A stretch of DNA of 64,000 nt from Citrobacter freundii. Its GTDB lineage: Bacteria; Pseudomonadota; Gammaproteobacteria; Enterobacterales; Enterobacteriaceae. The translations under genes were made by a program, and so were the position numbers. The stretch spans positions 1 to 64,000 of the forward strand of contig NZ_JAALBX010000001.1 in NCBI RefSeq assembly GCF_011077955.1, given 5' to 3'. Under the pieces are notes generated by a model. It saw only the letters and a list, made by a program, of their open reading frames with translations, ran no database searches and was not told where the DNA came from. Numbering within the stretch: the first letter of the stretch is position 1; the number at the start of each line of letters is the position of its first letter. Positions 52,102 through 60,524 of this stretch are shown here, in pieces.

Positions 52102-53508
52102 TCAAGTATTCTCCGGTCGCGCCGCCTGTTGCTCCGCTTCTTGTTTGGCAAGCGTTCGCGCAAGGATGGTGGAATAAAGCGGCTGCCCTCCAAGGAATTG
52201 CGCCAGCAGTGTGGCACCGAGGCAGGTGATAATCATTGGCAAAATGAGCTGATAATTGTCAGTCATTTCCAGCACTAATACGATACCGGTAAGCGGCGCG
52301 CGGACCGACGCGGCAAACAGCGCCCCCATGCCGGCAATCGCAAACGTTCCGGGTTCCAGTTGCCATTGCGGAAAAAAGAGACTGCAAGCCATACCAAACG
52401 CGGTACCCAATAGCGTACCCAGCGCCAGCATCGGTGCGAAAATCCCGCCCGGCGCGCCGGATGAAAAGCACAGCACGGTGGTAATGACCCGGGCGATAAA
52501 AATAAACAGCAGCATGCCGACGGTGAAATTACCGGCCGCCGCAATGGGGATAAGCGCAAACCCGCCGCCCGCTGTGCTCGGTTCAATCAGCCCTAACACG
52601 CCGCACAAGCCGCCAATAAGCCCGCCGATGAGCACCCATTTGGTGATATTGCCGCCGTGGATTTTCGCAAAAACATCCTGCGCTTTGAGCACCAGCGCAT
52701 TAAACAGCGGCCCAACGATACCGAATATCATGCCCAACACCAGATACAGCCACAGCGTGTGAATAGGCGCATTGGCAAGTTGGCCCACATCAATCAGGGC
52801 AGTCTCGCTGTTGAGCAGACGGAACACGATGCTCGACATGATCACGCCGGTAAATACCGCTTTAATGGAAATCAGGCTGTAGCGAAACTGTGGGCGCATC
52901 TCTTCAATAACAAACAAAATGCCCGCGAGCGGCGCGTTAAAAGCCGCCGAGATACCGGCCGCCGCGCCGGTTGCCAGCAGCGTATGGCCTGCCTCCGCGC
53001 TACGCATCCGGAAAATATCCCGGATCATGCCGCCGATGTTGCCGCCGATTTGCACCGTCGGCCCCTCACGCCCGAGCACCATGCCCGCGCCTAGCGTTCC
53101 CATGCCGCCAAAAAACTTCACCGGTAACACCCGCCACCAGCGTACCGGACGCATTTCTTCAAGCGCCCCTTCGATTTCCGGAATGCCGGAACCGCCCGCT
53201 TCTGGCGCAAACCGACGCACCAGCCAGTAGCCGAACATGGCAAGCAGCGCCGAGGCGAGAAAGGCCAGCGGCCAAACAAGCCACAGGCGATCCGCCGTGC
53301 TTGCCAGTAACATCATGCGATTAAGCTGCACCCAGGCCACCGCTTTATCAAAAGCGACGCCCGCAAGGCCGGTTAGTGTGCCCACCACGGCCGCCATCAG
53401 CAGGATCATCAACGGTGTCTTATCGCGGTTTAATAAATGTCGAATGCGCTCACGCCGCGTCAGGCGAATCATCTGCTGTGCTTCAAAGGAGGAGTTTTTA
53501 GAATTCAT
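52102..53508 (-). CDS. clcA: H+/Cl- antiporter ClcA
   Basis: ClcA exchanges two Cl- for one H+ and supports extreme acid resistance by carrying charge produced by amino-acid decarboxylation. The 468-residue protein has the selectivity motifs GSGIPE and GREGP with external gating Glu148, internal proton Glu203 (IEEMRPQ), and GGIFAP. Residue numbers match E. coli exactly there. Its N-terminus and C-terminal tail differ most. It is divergent from hemL. Confidence 0.96.
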   Translation of the reverse strand: MNSKNSSFEAQQMIRLTRRERIRHLLNRDKTPLMILLMAAVVGTLTGLAGVAFDKAVAWVQLNRMMLLASTADRLWLVWPLAFLASALLAMFGYWLVRRFAPEAGGSGIPEIEGALEEMRPVRWWRVLPVKFFGGMGTLGAGMVLGREGPTVQIGGNIGGMIRDIFRMRSAEAGHTLLATGAAAGISAAFNAPLAGILFVIEEMRPQFRYSLISIKAVFTGVIMSSIVFRLLNSETALIDVGQLANAPIHTLWLYLVLGMIFGIVGPLFNALVLKAQDVFAKIHGGNITKWVLIGGLIGGLCGVLGLIEPSTAGGGFALIPIAAAGNFTVGMLLFIFIARVITTVLCFSSGAPGGIFAPMLALGTLLGTAFGMACSLFFPQWQLEPGTFAIAGMGALFAASVRAPLTGIVLVLEMTDNYQLILPMIITCLGATLLAQFLGGQPLYSTILARTLAKQEAEQQAARPENT

Positions 53509-53685
53509 ACATCATCATTTCTGGCTAATTTTGTAACGCGCGGCATTTTACTCGCCCAAAACCCGTACGTCGCGAGGAAAATCCCTGCACACTATGATGT
53601 TTCAATCGGGCTAACCTTTTATTACCTTCTGCGAATCCCTTAGAATAGCCTGTTGTTACCCATTCCACGAATCAGGAGCCGATTC

Positions 53686-54966
53686 ATGAGTAAGTCTGAA
53701 CATTTCTACGCTGCCGCACGCGAGCTTATCCCAGGCGGGGTTAATTCACCGGTACGTGCATTTACTGGCGTAGGGGGCACTCCACTTTTCATCGAACGCG
53801 CGGATGGGGCTTATCTCTATGACGCTGACGGTAAAGCCTACATTGACTACGTCGGTTCCTGGGGGCCGATGGTCCTTGGCCATAACCACCCCGCCATTCG
53901 CAATGCCGTTATCGAAGCCGCACACCGGGGCTTAAGCTTTGGCGCGCCGACAGAGATGGAAGTTAAAATGGCGCAGTTAGTGACTGAACTGGTGCCCACC
54001 ATGGATATGGTGCGTATGGTGAACTCCGGGACCGAAGCCACCATGAGCGCTATTCGTCTGGCGCGTGGCTATACCCACCGCGATAAAATTATTAAGTTCG
54101 AAGGCTGCTATCACGGTCACGCCGACTGCCTGCTGGTAAAAGCGGGCTCTGGCGCGTTGACCCTGGGCCAGCCCAATTCGCCAGGCGTTCCGGCGGATTT
54201 CGCTAAACATACCCTGACGTGCACTTATAACGATCTGGCATCGGTGCGCGAGGCGTTTGAGCAGTATCCGCAAGATATCGCCTGCATTATCGTTGAGCCG
54301 GTCGCCGGTAACATGAACTGCATCCCGCCGCAGCCAGATTTCCTGCCGGGCCTGCGCGCGCTGTGCGATGAATTCGGCGCGCTGCTGATTATTGATGAAG
54401 TGATGACCGGTTTTCGCGTAGCGCTGGCGGGCGCGCAGTCTTATTACGACGTAGAACCCGATTTAACCTGCCTTGGCAAAATCATCGGCGGCGGCATGCC
54501 GGTGGGCGCGTTCGGCGGACGCCGTGAAATCATGGAAGCCCTTGCGCCAACCGGCCCGGTGTATCAGGCCGGTACGCTCTCCGGTAACCCTATCGCGATG
54601 GCGGCGGGCTATGCTTGTCTTACCGAAGTGGCTCAGCCAGGCATTCACGCCACGCTTACCGATCTCACCACTCGCCTGGCGGAAGGCCTGCTCGAAGCCG
54701 CTCAGGAAGCGGGTATTCCGTTGGTCGTCAACCACGTTGGCGGCATGTTCGGCCTGTTCTTTACCGATGCGCCGAGCGTTACCTGCTATCAGGACGTACT
54801 GGGCTGCGACGTGGAGCGCTTCAAGCGTTTCTTCCATCTGATGCTGGAAGAAGGCGTATACCTGGCCCCTTCCGCGTTTGAAGCAGGCTTTATGTCCGTT
54901 GCGCACAGCGAAGAAGATATCGACAACACCATCGACGCGGCGCGCCAGGTGTTTGCCAAACTGTAA
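53686..54966 (+). CDS. hemL: Glutamate-1-semialdehyde 2,1-aminomutase
   Basis: HemL converts glutamate-1-semialdehyde to 5-aminolevulinate, the tetrapyrrole precursor. The 426-residue PLP enzyme has the pyridoxal lysine in [15 protein letters not shown] (Lys265), [10 protein letters not shown], and [13 protein letters not shown]. The ATG at 53686 has an AGGAG site and gives [11 protein letters not shown]; the frame is open 33 bases upstream. It is divergent from clcA. Confidence 0.97.
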   Translation: MSKSEHFYAAARELIPGGVNSPVRAFTGVGGTPLFIERADGAYLYDADGKAYIDYVGSWGPMVLGHNHPAIRNAVIEAAHRGLSFGAPTEMEVKMAQLVTELVPTMDMVRMVNSGTEATMSAIRLARGYTHRDKIIKFEGCYHGHADCLLVKAGSGALTLGQPNSPGVPADFAKHTLTCTYNDLASVREAFEQYPQDIACIIVEPVAGNMNCIPPQPDFLPGLRALCDEFGALLIIDEVMTGFRVALAGAQSYYDVEPDLTCLGKIIGGGMPVGAFGGRREIMEALAPTGPVYQAGTLSGNPIAMAAGYACLTEVAQPGIHATLTDLTTRLAEGLLEAAQEAGIPLVVNHVGGMFGLFFTDAPSVTCYQDVLGCDVERFKRFFHLMLEEGVYLAPSAFEAGFMSVAHSEEDIDNTIDAARQVFAKL

Positions 54967-54972
54967 TATTCA

Positions 54973-55002
54973 GGCCCGCGTATTCATGCGCGGGCCGTTT
55001 TT
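54973..55002 (+). terminator. Terminator downstream of hemL
   Basis: GGCCCGCG (54973-54980) and CGCGGGCC (54989-54996) pair perfectly around TATTCATG and are followed by GTTTTT. Confidence 0.88.
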
Positions 55003-55005
55003 CAT

Positions 55006-55785
55006 TCAGCGCTGCAAATGCACGCCGAATCCACTCTCCCCTTCCGCCAGGTCCGGTCGCAGGATTAACGACGGTATCAGGTAATCGCCCCCATTCTGGC
55101 GACGAAACGGCAGCGGCGCAGTGTTACCCAGGGTTTTCATCCGCGCGTTAAGCTTCTCGCATTCCTCTTCAAAACGCTGTGCATCCATTTTCCTTGCCTG
55201 ATAAATCACGTGCGGCGGTAAAACGTCAAACCCCGGATACCACAACATACCGTGATGAATGGGAAATAGGATGTCGTCAATGTGACCGTTGACACCGCGC
55301 GGGTGATAATGGCTTTCCCAGCCGCCGGTCGTCACCACTAACATGCCGCGTTTCCCGATCATGCGCCCCTCGCCATACCGATCGCCCCAGTGGGTCGCGG
55401 AATGCTCACCCACGCCGTAGGCCAAACCAAACGCGTATACCCGCTCAAACCAGCCTTTCATAATGGCGGGCATGGTGAACCACCAGAGCGGGAACTGAAA
55501 AATGACCGTATCCGCCCAGCGCAGTTTTTCCTGCTCGCCGGTGATATCCGGACGCTGCAATCCCTCTTCATAACCCCGTCTGGAATCGCCCGACGGGTCG
55601 AAAGGCTTCCCCTGGCGATCGAGAGTAAAGTCCGCTGCATCCAGCGTCGCTTTCCAGTTCATGGCATACAGATCGGACACCTGAACCTGCTGGCCCAGCG
55701 CGAGAAGCTGCTCGACCATCGCGTTTTTGAGCGCGCCATTGAGTGAATGGGGTTCCGGATGGGCATAGACAATCAATACGTTCAT
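55006..55785 (-). CDS. NAD(P)H-dependent flavodoxin-fold oxidoreductase
   Basis: A 259-residue protein of the NQO1/DT-diaphorase type (Flavodoxin_2). It starts MNVLIVYAHPEPHSLNGAL, the FMN/FAD phosphate loop, and has IFQFPLWWFTMPAIMKGWFERVY and the glycine-rich TTGGWESHYHPRG. Such enzymes reduce quinones, azo or nitro compounds using NAD(P)H; the natural substrate here is unknown. Three consecutive ATGs follow the AGGAG site; 55785 has the best spacing (8), 55788 is possible. It is divergent from a LysR gene, which probably controls it. K-12 has nothing between hemL and fhuB. Confidence 0.85.
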   Translation of the reverse strand: MNVLIVYAHPEPHSLNGALKNAMVEQLLALGQQVQVSDLYAMNWKATLDAADFTLDRQGKPFDPSGDSRRGYEEGLQRPDITGEQEKLRWADTVIFQFPLWWFTMPAIMKGWFERVYAFGLAYGVGEHSATHWGDRYGEGRMIGKRGMLVVTTGGWESHYHPRGVNGHIDDILFPIHHGMLWYPGFDVLPPHVIYQARKMDAQRFEEECEKLNARMKTLGNTAPLPFRRQNGGDYLIPSLILRPDLAEGESGFGVHLQR

Positions 55786-55829
55786 CATCATTTCTCCTGA
55801 TAAAAAGTAACGCCAGCATCGCCCATCAG

Positions 55830-55869
55830 CAGGTATAGTGGAAATGAATAGCCTTAATATCAGGTATAG
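55830..55869. promoter_or_regulatory. Repeated 9-mer CAGGTATAG between oxidoreductase and LysR genes
   Basis: CAGGTATAG occurs exactly at 55830-55838 and again at 55861-55869, 31 bp apart, about three helical turns. The second copy lies just before the LysR ATG at 55872 and the first contains TATAGT, a possible -10 box. LysR-type regulators bind near their own start and the divergent partner, so this could be an operator. No classical T-N11-A palindrome is confirmed. Confidence 0.45.
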
Positions 55870-55871
55870 CG

Positions 55872-56774
55872 ATGAACAATCTCCGTGGCATCGATCTGAA
55901 TTTGTTACTGACGCTCGATGCCCTGCTCAGCGAACAAAACGTTACGCGTGCGGCGGCGCGTCTGCATCTATCCCAACCCTCGGTTAGCGTACAGTTAGCT
56001 AAACTTCGCGAATCATTAGGCGATCCGCTACTGCTGCCGGGGCCGCGCGGAATGCGGCCAACCGCCCGGGCAGAGGCGTTGCGCGAACCGCTTCGCCAGG
56101 CGCTACAGGCGCTGGATCACGCCATCGCCTCACCGCAGCCTTTCGATCCGGGGAGTGCGAAAATCACCTGGCGGATCGCCGCCTCGGACTACAGCGAATA
56201 CTCTGTTTTGCTGCCCGCGCTGGATGCGTTACGCAAAGCCGCCCCGGCGTGTCGCCTCGCGCTTCAGGAAGTGCCGTCACGGCGTTTATCCGCAGCCATG
56301 GAGCAGGATAAACTCGATCTGGCTATTTTTACCCGCACCGGCGCGCCGCCAGAACTGCGGAGCCGTTTGCTGTTTAAGGAGCGTTATCGGCTGGTGTGCC
56401 GCCACGATCATCCCGATCTGCAACACGCGCCGACGCTGGCGCAGTTTTGCCAACTTGAGCATGTGATAGTGTCCCCGGACGGCGGCGGATTTTTCGGCAA
56501 TACCGACGAGGCGCTGGCGGCGATAGGGCTCAGCCGTAAAGTGGTGCTTTCGGTACCGCACTTCAGCTTTGTTTGCGCCGTATTGACCCGCACGGATATG
56601 GTGGCGTTATTGCCGGAACGACTGGTGCAGGATAACCCGGCGCTGAAAATTGTAGACGCGCCGATTGAGATTGACGGGTTTGATAAGATGATGCTGTGGC
56701 CTGAACGCGTGCATCGCGACCCGGCGCATCAGTGGTTGCGGGAGTTTATTGCCAGCGTGCTCAAGGAGGAGTAA
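55872..56774 (+). CDS. LysR family transcriptional regulator
   Basis: A 300-residue LysR-type regulator. The N-terminal winged helix is clear (LNLLLTLDALLSEQNVTRAA and LHLSQPSVSVQLAKLRESLG), followed by a LysR substrate domain from about residue 90 with KITWRIAASDYSEYSVL. It resembles the NodD/SyrM/LeuO-like branch. The inducer is unknown. It is divergent from the flavin oxidoreductase gene at 55006, the most likely target. It converges on fhuB. Confidence 0.88.
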   Translation: MNNLRGIDLNLLLTLDALLSEQNVTRAAARLHLSQPSVSVQLAKLRESLGDPLLLPGPRGMRPTARAEALREPLRQALQALDHAIASPQPFDPGSAKITWRIAASDYSEYSVLLPALDALRKAAPACRLALQEVPSRRLSAAMEQDKLDLAIFTRTGAPPELRSRLLFKERYRLVCRHDHPDLQHAPTLAQFCQLEHVIVSPDGGGFFGNTDEALAAIGLSRKVVLSVPHFSFVCAVLTRTDMVALLPERLVQDNPALKIVDAPIEIDGFDKMMLWPERVHRDPAHQWLREFIASVLKEE

Positions 56775-56796
56775 CGCCTCTTCGAAAAGAGGCGTT
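56773..56796. other. Hairpin between the LysR gene and fhuB
   Basis: AACGCCTCTT and AAGAGGCGTT form a perfect 10-bp stem around CGAA in the 27-bp gap between convergent genes. There is no T-run on either side, so termination may be inefficient or Rho-assisted. Confidence 0.6.
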
Positions 56797-56801
56797 AACG
56801 C

Positions 56802-58787
56802 TTAGCGGCTCTGTTTACGCAGCAGCCAGACAAAATACGGCGCGCCGATAAAGGTCGATAGCAAGCCCGCCGGGATCTGATACGGGAACATCATCATCCG
56901 CCCACACCAGTCCGCCACCACCAGCAGCATTCCACCCAACAGCGCCGACATCATCAACTGCGGCAGCGCGCGACGAAAGCCCATCATCCGCGTGATGTGC
57001 GGCGCCATGAGTCCGACAAAGCTCAACGGACCAATGGTCATGGTCGCCGCCGCCGTCAGGCTTGCCGCCAGCATCAGCAAGGCAAGACGCGATGGGGTTA
57101 ACGCCATGCCCACCGATCTTGCCGTATCGCCGCCGAGCGGCAGGACGGTCAACCAACGACGGCACAGCGGCGTGAGCGCCAGCAGCACGGCCATGACGAT
57201 AAAACTGTATACCGCGTGTTGGCCGGTCACGCTGTAAGTGGAGCCGGAAATCCAGGTGATGACTTTCGCCATCCGCGGATCGCCGCTGGCCTGGAGCATC
57301 ATTAATAGCATGGTGAACGCGGTGCTGAGCGCCATACCGGCAAGCAGCATACGGTGCGGCGAAAATCCGCCCCGTCCCGCCGTCATCATAATGATAAGCA
57401 GCGTTGCGGCGGCCCCCAGACTCCCGGCAGGCAGCAACCAACCAAAGGCGTCACCCGGCACCAGAAACAGCATCAATACCACGCCAAATGCCGCCCCTGA
57501 ACTGATACCCAGCACTTCCGGGCTCGCCATGGCATTGCCGGTTAGCCGTTGGATAATACAGCCTGCGACTGCCAGCATGCAGCCTGCGGTCATCGCCGCC
57601 AGCACGCGCGGCCAGCGCCACGGCAGCAACTGCTGCAACATGTCGCCACTGGCCCATGTCCAGCCGTAAGCGTCACGCCCAAAGGTCAGCGCCACGCCCG
57701 TCAGGAGCAGCAGCACGCCCAGACCCGCGAGGCTGAACAACAAAATATGCTGGCGTTCGGTTGGGACCGTGTCGCCCGCGTCCAGCGCAGGGGGGCTTTG
57801 CGTACGTAAGCGCGGCAGCAACCAGAGCAGCAGCGGCGCGCCAATGAGCGCGGTCACCGCACCGGTAGACACTTCCATCCATACCCGCGTAAGCCAGACG
57901 ATAACCTGATCCGACAACCACAGGATCAGCGCGCCGATTACCGGCGCCAGAATCAGCCGGGCTAACAGACGACGGGCGCCTAACATTTTTGCCAATAGCG
58001 GCGCAAAAAGGCCGATAAACCCGATAATCCCCACGGCATTTACCAGCAAGGCGCTGATGGCAATCGCCAGCGCCAGCGCGGCGAGGCGCGCCGCGGAGAG
58101 CGCCAGCCCAAGATTGCGCGCCACCCCGTCATCCAGCCCCATTAACGTCAGCGGACGCAGCAACAAGAGGGTGAGCATCACGCCGCCCAGCAGTTGCGGC
58201 CACAGGCGCGACACCACGCTCCAGTCAGTCTGGTTGAGCGCGCCGGTACTCCACAAAAACACGCTTTGTAGCTGATCATGATGGAAAATCACGATTAACT
58301 GGTTAACCGCGCCGCAGTAAAGGCTCACCACCAGGCCCGCCAGAATCAGCGTGATCGGCGAAAGGCGTTTATTCCACGCGACGCCGAACACGACCAGTCC
58401 CACTAACGCGGAGCCTGCCAGGGCGGCGAACTGCGAGGTGAGATAGACGCCGGGCAGCGCCCAGAGCGTGGTGACAGCCACGCCAAGCTGCGCCCCCGTC
58501 GCTACGCCAAGCGTGGTCGGTTCCGCGAGCGGATTACGCAACACCTGCTGGAACAGGACGCCCACCAGGCCCAGCCCCGCCCCCACTAATAGCGATACCG
58601 CGAGGCGCGGCAAGGCGCTGTAATGAAACAGCATCTGGTCGATAGCGTCCGGGTTTGGATGCCACAACGCCGCCAACCAGCTATCGCGCGGCAACTGCTG
58701 GGTTAAGTTAAATCCGGTCAGCCAGAGTCCGGCGAGAAACATTACCGACAGCAAGAGCGGCGTAAAAAGAGAGCCTTTTACCTTCAT
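56802..58787 (-). CDS. fhuB: Ferric hydroxamate ABC importer, permease FhuB
   Basis: FhuB is the inner-membrane permease for ferrichrome, aerobactin and related hydroxamate siderophores. At 661 residues it is a fusion of two FecCD-type halves (about 1-330 and 340-661), giving about 20 membrane segments; each half has the coupling-loop pattern (LGARRLL; MGFRRALP) that contacts FhuC. It overlaps fhuD by 4 bases and is the last gene of the operon. The last part reads LSTFIGAPYFVWLLRKQSR. Confidence 0.96.
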   Translation of the reverse strand: MKVKGSLFTPLLLSVMFLAGLWLTGFNLTQQLPRDSWLAALWHPNPDAIDQMLFHYSALPRLAVSLLVGAGLGLVGVLFQQVLRNPLAEPTTLGVATGAQLGVAVTTLWALPGVYLTSQFAALAGSALVGLVVFGVAWNKRLSPITLILAGLVVSLYCGAVNQLIVIFHHDQLQSVFLWSTGALNQTDWSVVSRLWPQLLGGVMLTLLLLRPLTLMGLDDGVARNLGLALSAARLAALALAIAISALLVNAVGIIGFIGLFAPLLAKMLGARRLLARLILAPVIGALILWLSDQVIVWLTRVWMEVSTGAVTALIGAPLLLWLLPRLRTQSPPALDAGDTVPTERQHILLFSLAGLGVLLLLTGVALTFGRDAYGWTWASGDMLQQLLPWRWPRVLAAMTAGCMLAVAGCIIQRLTGNAMASPEVLGISSGAAFGVVLMLFLVPGDAFGWLLPAGSLGAAATLLIIMMTAGRGGFSPHRMLLAGMALSTAFTMLLMMLQASGDPRMAKVITWISGSTYSVTGQHAVYSFIVMAVLLALTPLCRRWLTVLPLGGDTARSVGMALTPSRLALLMLAASLTAAATMTIGPLSFVGLMAPHITRMMGFRRALPQLMMSALLGGMLLVVADWCGRMMMFPYQIPAGLLSTFIGAPYFVWLLRKQSR

Positions 58788-59680
58788 GCTTTGCCTCCCA
58801 GCGCCTTATCCAGTACCCGACCGAAATGCATGGCGGAAAGGGTGGCTCCGTAGAACCACACGGCGGGCACGCGCTGGAAACGCTGCTGGCGTATAAACGG
58901 CATCGCGTTCCATAACGGCGTGGCGGCGATACGCGCCATCAGGGCATCGTCGCCGTGTTCAAAGCACAACACATCGGCGTCTTTCACCGCCGCGAGGCGA
59001 TCAATGCCGACCACGGCGCTCCCCCAGAAATTGGTCTCGCCCTGCCAGGCGTTGGGAATGTTCATTACTTCCATCACCTGCTGGAACAGGCTGTTTTTAC
59101 CGATGACCAGTACATGCCGCTCGTCCATCAGCGTCAGCATCAGCACCGGGCGATTGCCCCGCCCGGCGAAACGCGGTTTCATCTGCTCAAGCCAGCCATC
59201 AAACGCAGCAAGGTGATCGCGCGCTTTCTGCTCAATCCCCAGTAGCTCCCCCATTTCCAAAAGCGACTGACGCGCTTTGGTAAGCGGGGCTTTTCCATCG
59301 CTGAAGCTAAAGCCGCGCCCCGGCGCGATAGGCCGCAGCGTCTCTTCCGAGGGGCCATACCCTGCCGACCAGACCAAAAGCGAGGGTTTCATTTGGGTCA
59401 GCAGTTCAAGGTTGGGGTCAGTGCGCAGCCCCACATCGATGACCGAGTCCGGCAACGCCGGTTCGTTCACCCAAAGACGGTAATTGACGATATCCGCCAC
59501 GCCGTAGGGAACCACGCCGAGCGCCAGCAATAACTCAACGGGCAACCACTCCAGCGCCACCACGCGATGGGTATCAACTTTTGCGGCCCGGGCTGTGCCC
59601 ATGTGCCATAACAGCGGCGACAACGCCATGGCGGTTACCAGCCGACGACGAGAAATTAACGTTAACAGAGAGTCAGACAT
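58784..59680 (-). CDS. fhuD: Ferric hydroxamate periplasmic-binding protein FhuD
   Basis: FhuD carries ferric hydroxamates from the outer-membrane receptor to FhuB. The 298-residue precursor starts with a twin-arginine type signal (ISRRRLVTAMALSPLLWHMG, cleavage near ARA), suggesting Tat export. The class III binding fold is seen in RVVALEWLPVELLLALG and the C-terminal half. It shares a base with fhuC and overlaps fhuB by 4 bases. Confidence 0.95.
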   Translation of the reverse strand: MSDSLLTLISRRRLVTAMALSPLLWHMGTARAAKVDTHRVVALEWLPVELLLALGVVPYGVADIVNYRLWVNEPALPDSVIDVGLRTDPNLELLTQMKPSLLVWSAGYGPSEETLRPIAPGRGFSFSDGKAPLTKARQSLLEMGELLGIEQKARDHLAAFDGWLEQMKPRFAGRGNRPVLMLTLMDERHVLVIGKNSLFQQVMEVMNIPNAWQGETNFWGSAVVGIDRLAAVKDADVLCFEHGDDALMARIAATPLWNAMPFIRQQRFQRVPAVWFYGATLSAMHFGRVLDKALGGKA

Positions 59681-60477
59681 CAGTAGACAAAGCTCACGGG
59701 CGCCGCGCCTGCGGGATGAGGCAGAATGCCCATCGGAATACCGTAAATGCGCTCCAGGGTTTCGCTTTGCATCATGGCGGCTGGCGCCCCCTGGGCTATC
59801 ATTTCGCCGCCGCGCAGGGCGACAAGATAATCGCAGTAGCGCGCCGCCATATTAATATCGTGCAGTACCGCAATCACCGTTAAGCCTTTTTGCTGGCTCA
59901 GGCGATGGATTAACGCCAGAACGTCCACCTGATGGGCGATGTCCAGCGCTGAGGTCGGCTCATCGAGCAATAAGCAGCGGCTGTCCTGGGCGACCAGCAT
60001 AGCAATCCACACGCGCTGGCGTTCACCGCCGGATAAGCTGTCCACCAGGCGATGGGCGAACGGCTTAAGCCCCACCAGTTCAATGGCCTCTTCCACTTTT
60101 TCGCGGTCTGCCGCGCCGAAACGTCCCAGCGCGCCGTGCCACGGGTAGCGGCCAATCGCTACCAGCTCGCGCACCGTCATCCCTTCGGCGGGCGGCAATT
60201 GCTGCGGCAAGTAAGCGACTTCACGGGCAAAGGCTTTGCTGTTCCACTCGCCGAGCGGCAAGCCATTTAATAGCACTTCGCCATCAGAGGGGAGCTGATG
60301 ACGACCGAGCATTTTCAGAAGGGTGGATTTCCCAGAGCCGTTATGGCCGATAAGACCAGTAACTTTGCCGACCGGAAAGGTCAAGGAGAGCGGGTGCAGC
60401 AGTGTTCGGCCCGGCACCCGAAAGGTGACATCGCGCAGAGAAAAAGTGGTATCGGGATGCGTTTTTTTATCCTGCAT
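59680..60477 (-). CDS. fhuC: Ferric hydroxamate ABC importer, ATP-binding protein FhuC
   Basis: FhuC is the ATPase of the FhuBCD importer. The 265-residue protein has Walker A GHNGSGKST, the Q-loop LPQQLPP, signature DSLSGGERQR and Walker B CLLLDEPTSALD. The ATG at 60477 (MQDKKTH) gives the E. coli length; the frame is open 102 bases upstream into the fhuA-fhuC gap, but no conserved residues lie there. No strong ribosome site is visible, suggesting coupling to fhuA expression. Confidence 0.95.
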   Translation of the reverse strand: MQDKKTHPDTTFSLRDVTFRVPGRTLLHPLSLTFPVGKVTGLIGHNGSGKSTLLKMLGRHQLPSDGEVLLNGLPLGEWNSKAFAREVAYLPQQLPPAEGMTVRELVAIGRYPWHGALGRFGAADREKVEEAIELVGLKPFAHRLVDSLSGGERQRVWIAMLVAQDSRCLLLDEPTSALDIAHQVDVLALIHRLSQQKGLTVIAVLHDINMAARYCDYLVALRGGEMIAQGAPAAMMQSETLERIYGIPMGILPHPAGAAPVSFVY

Positions 60478-60524
60478 AGTCGTCAACTTGATAATGGGCA
60501 CGGCGAACCGTGCCCGAAAACGGA

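Noticed and set aside
56815-57441. Alternative minus-strand frame of 208 codons within fhuB
   Set aside because: Same strand, other frame than the intact FhuB permease; no hydrophobic pattern or motif. Not a frameshifted gene because FhuB is complete.
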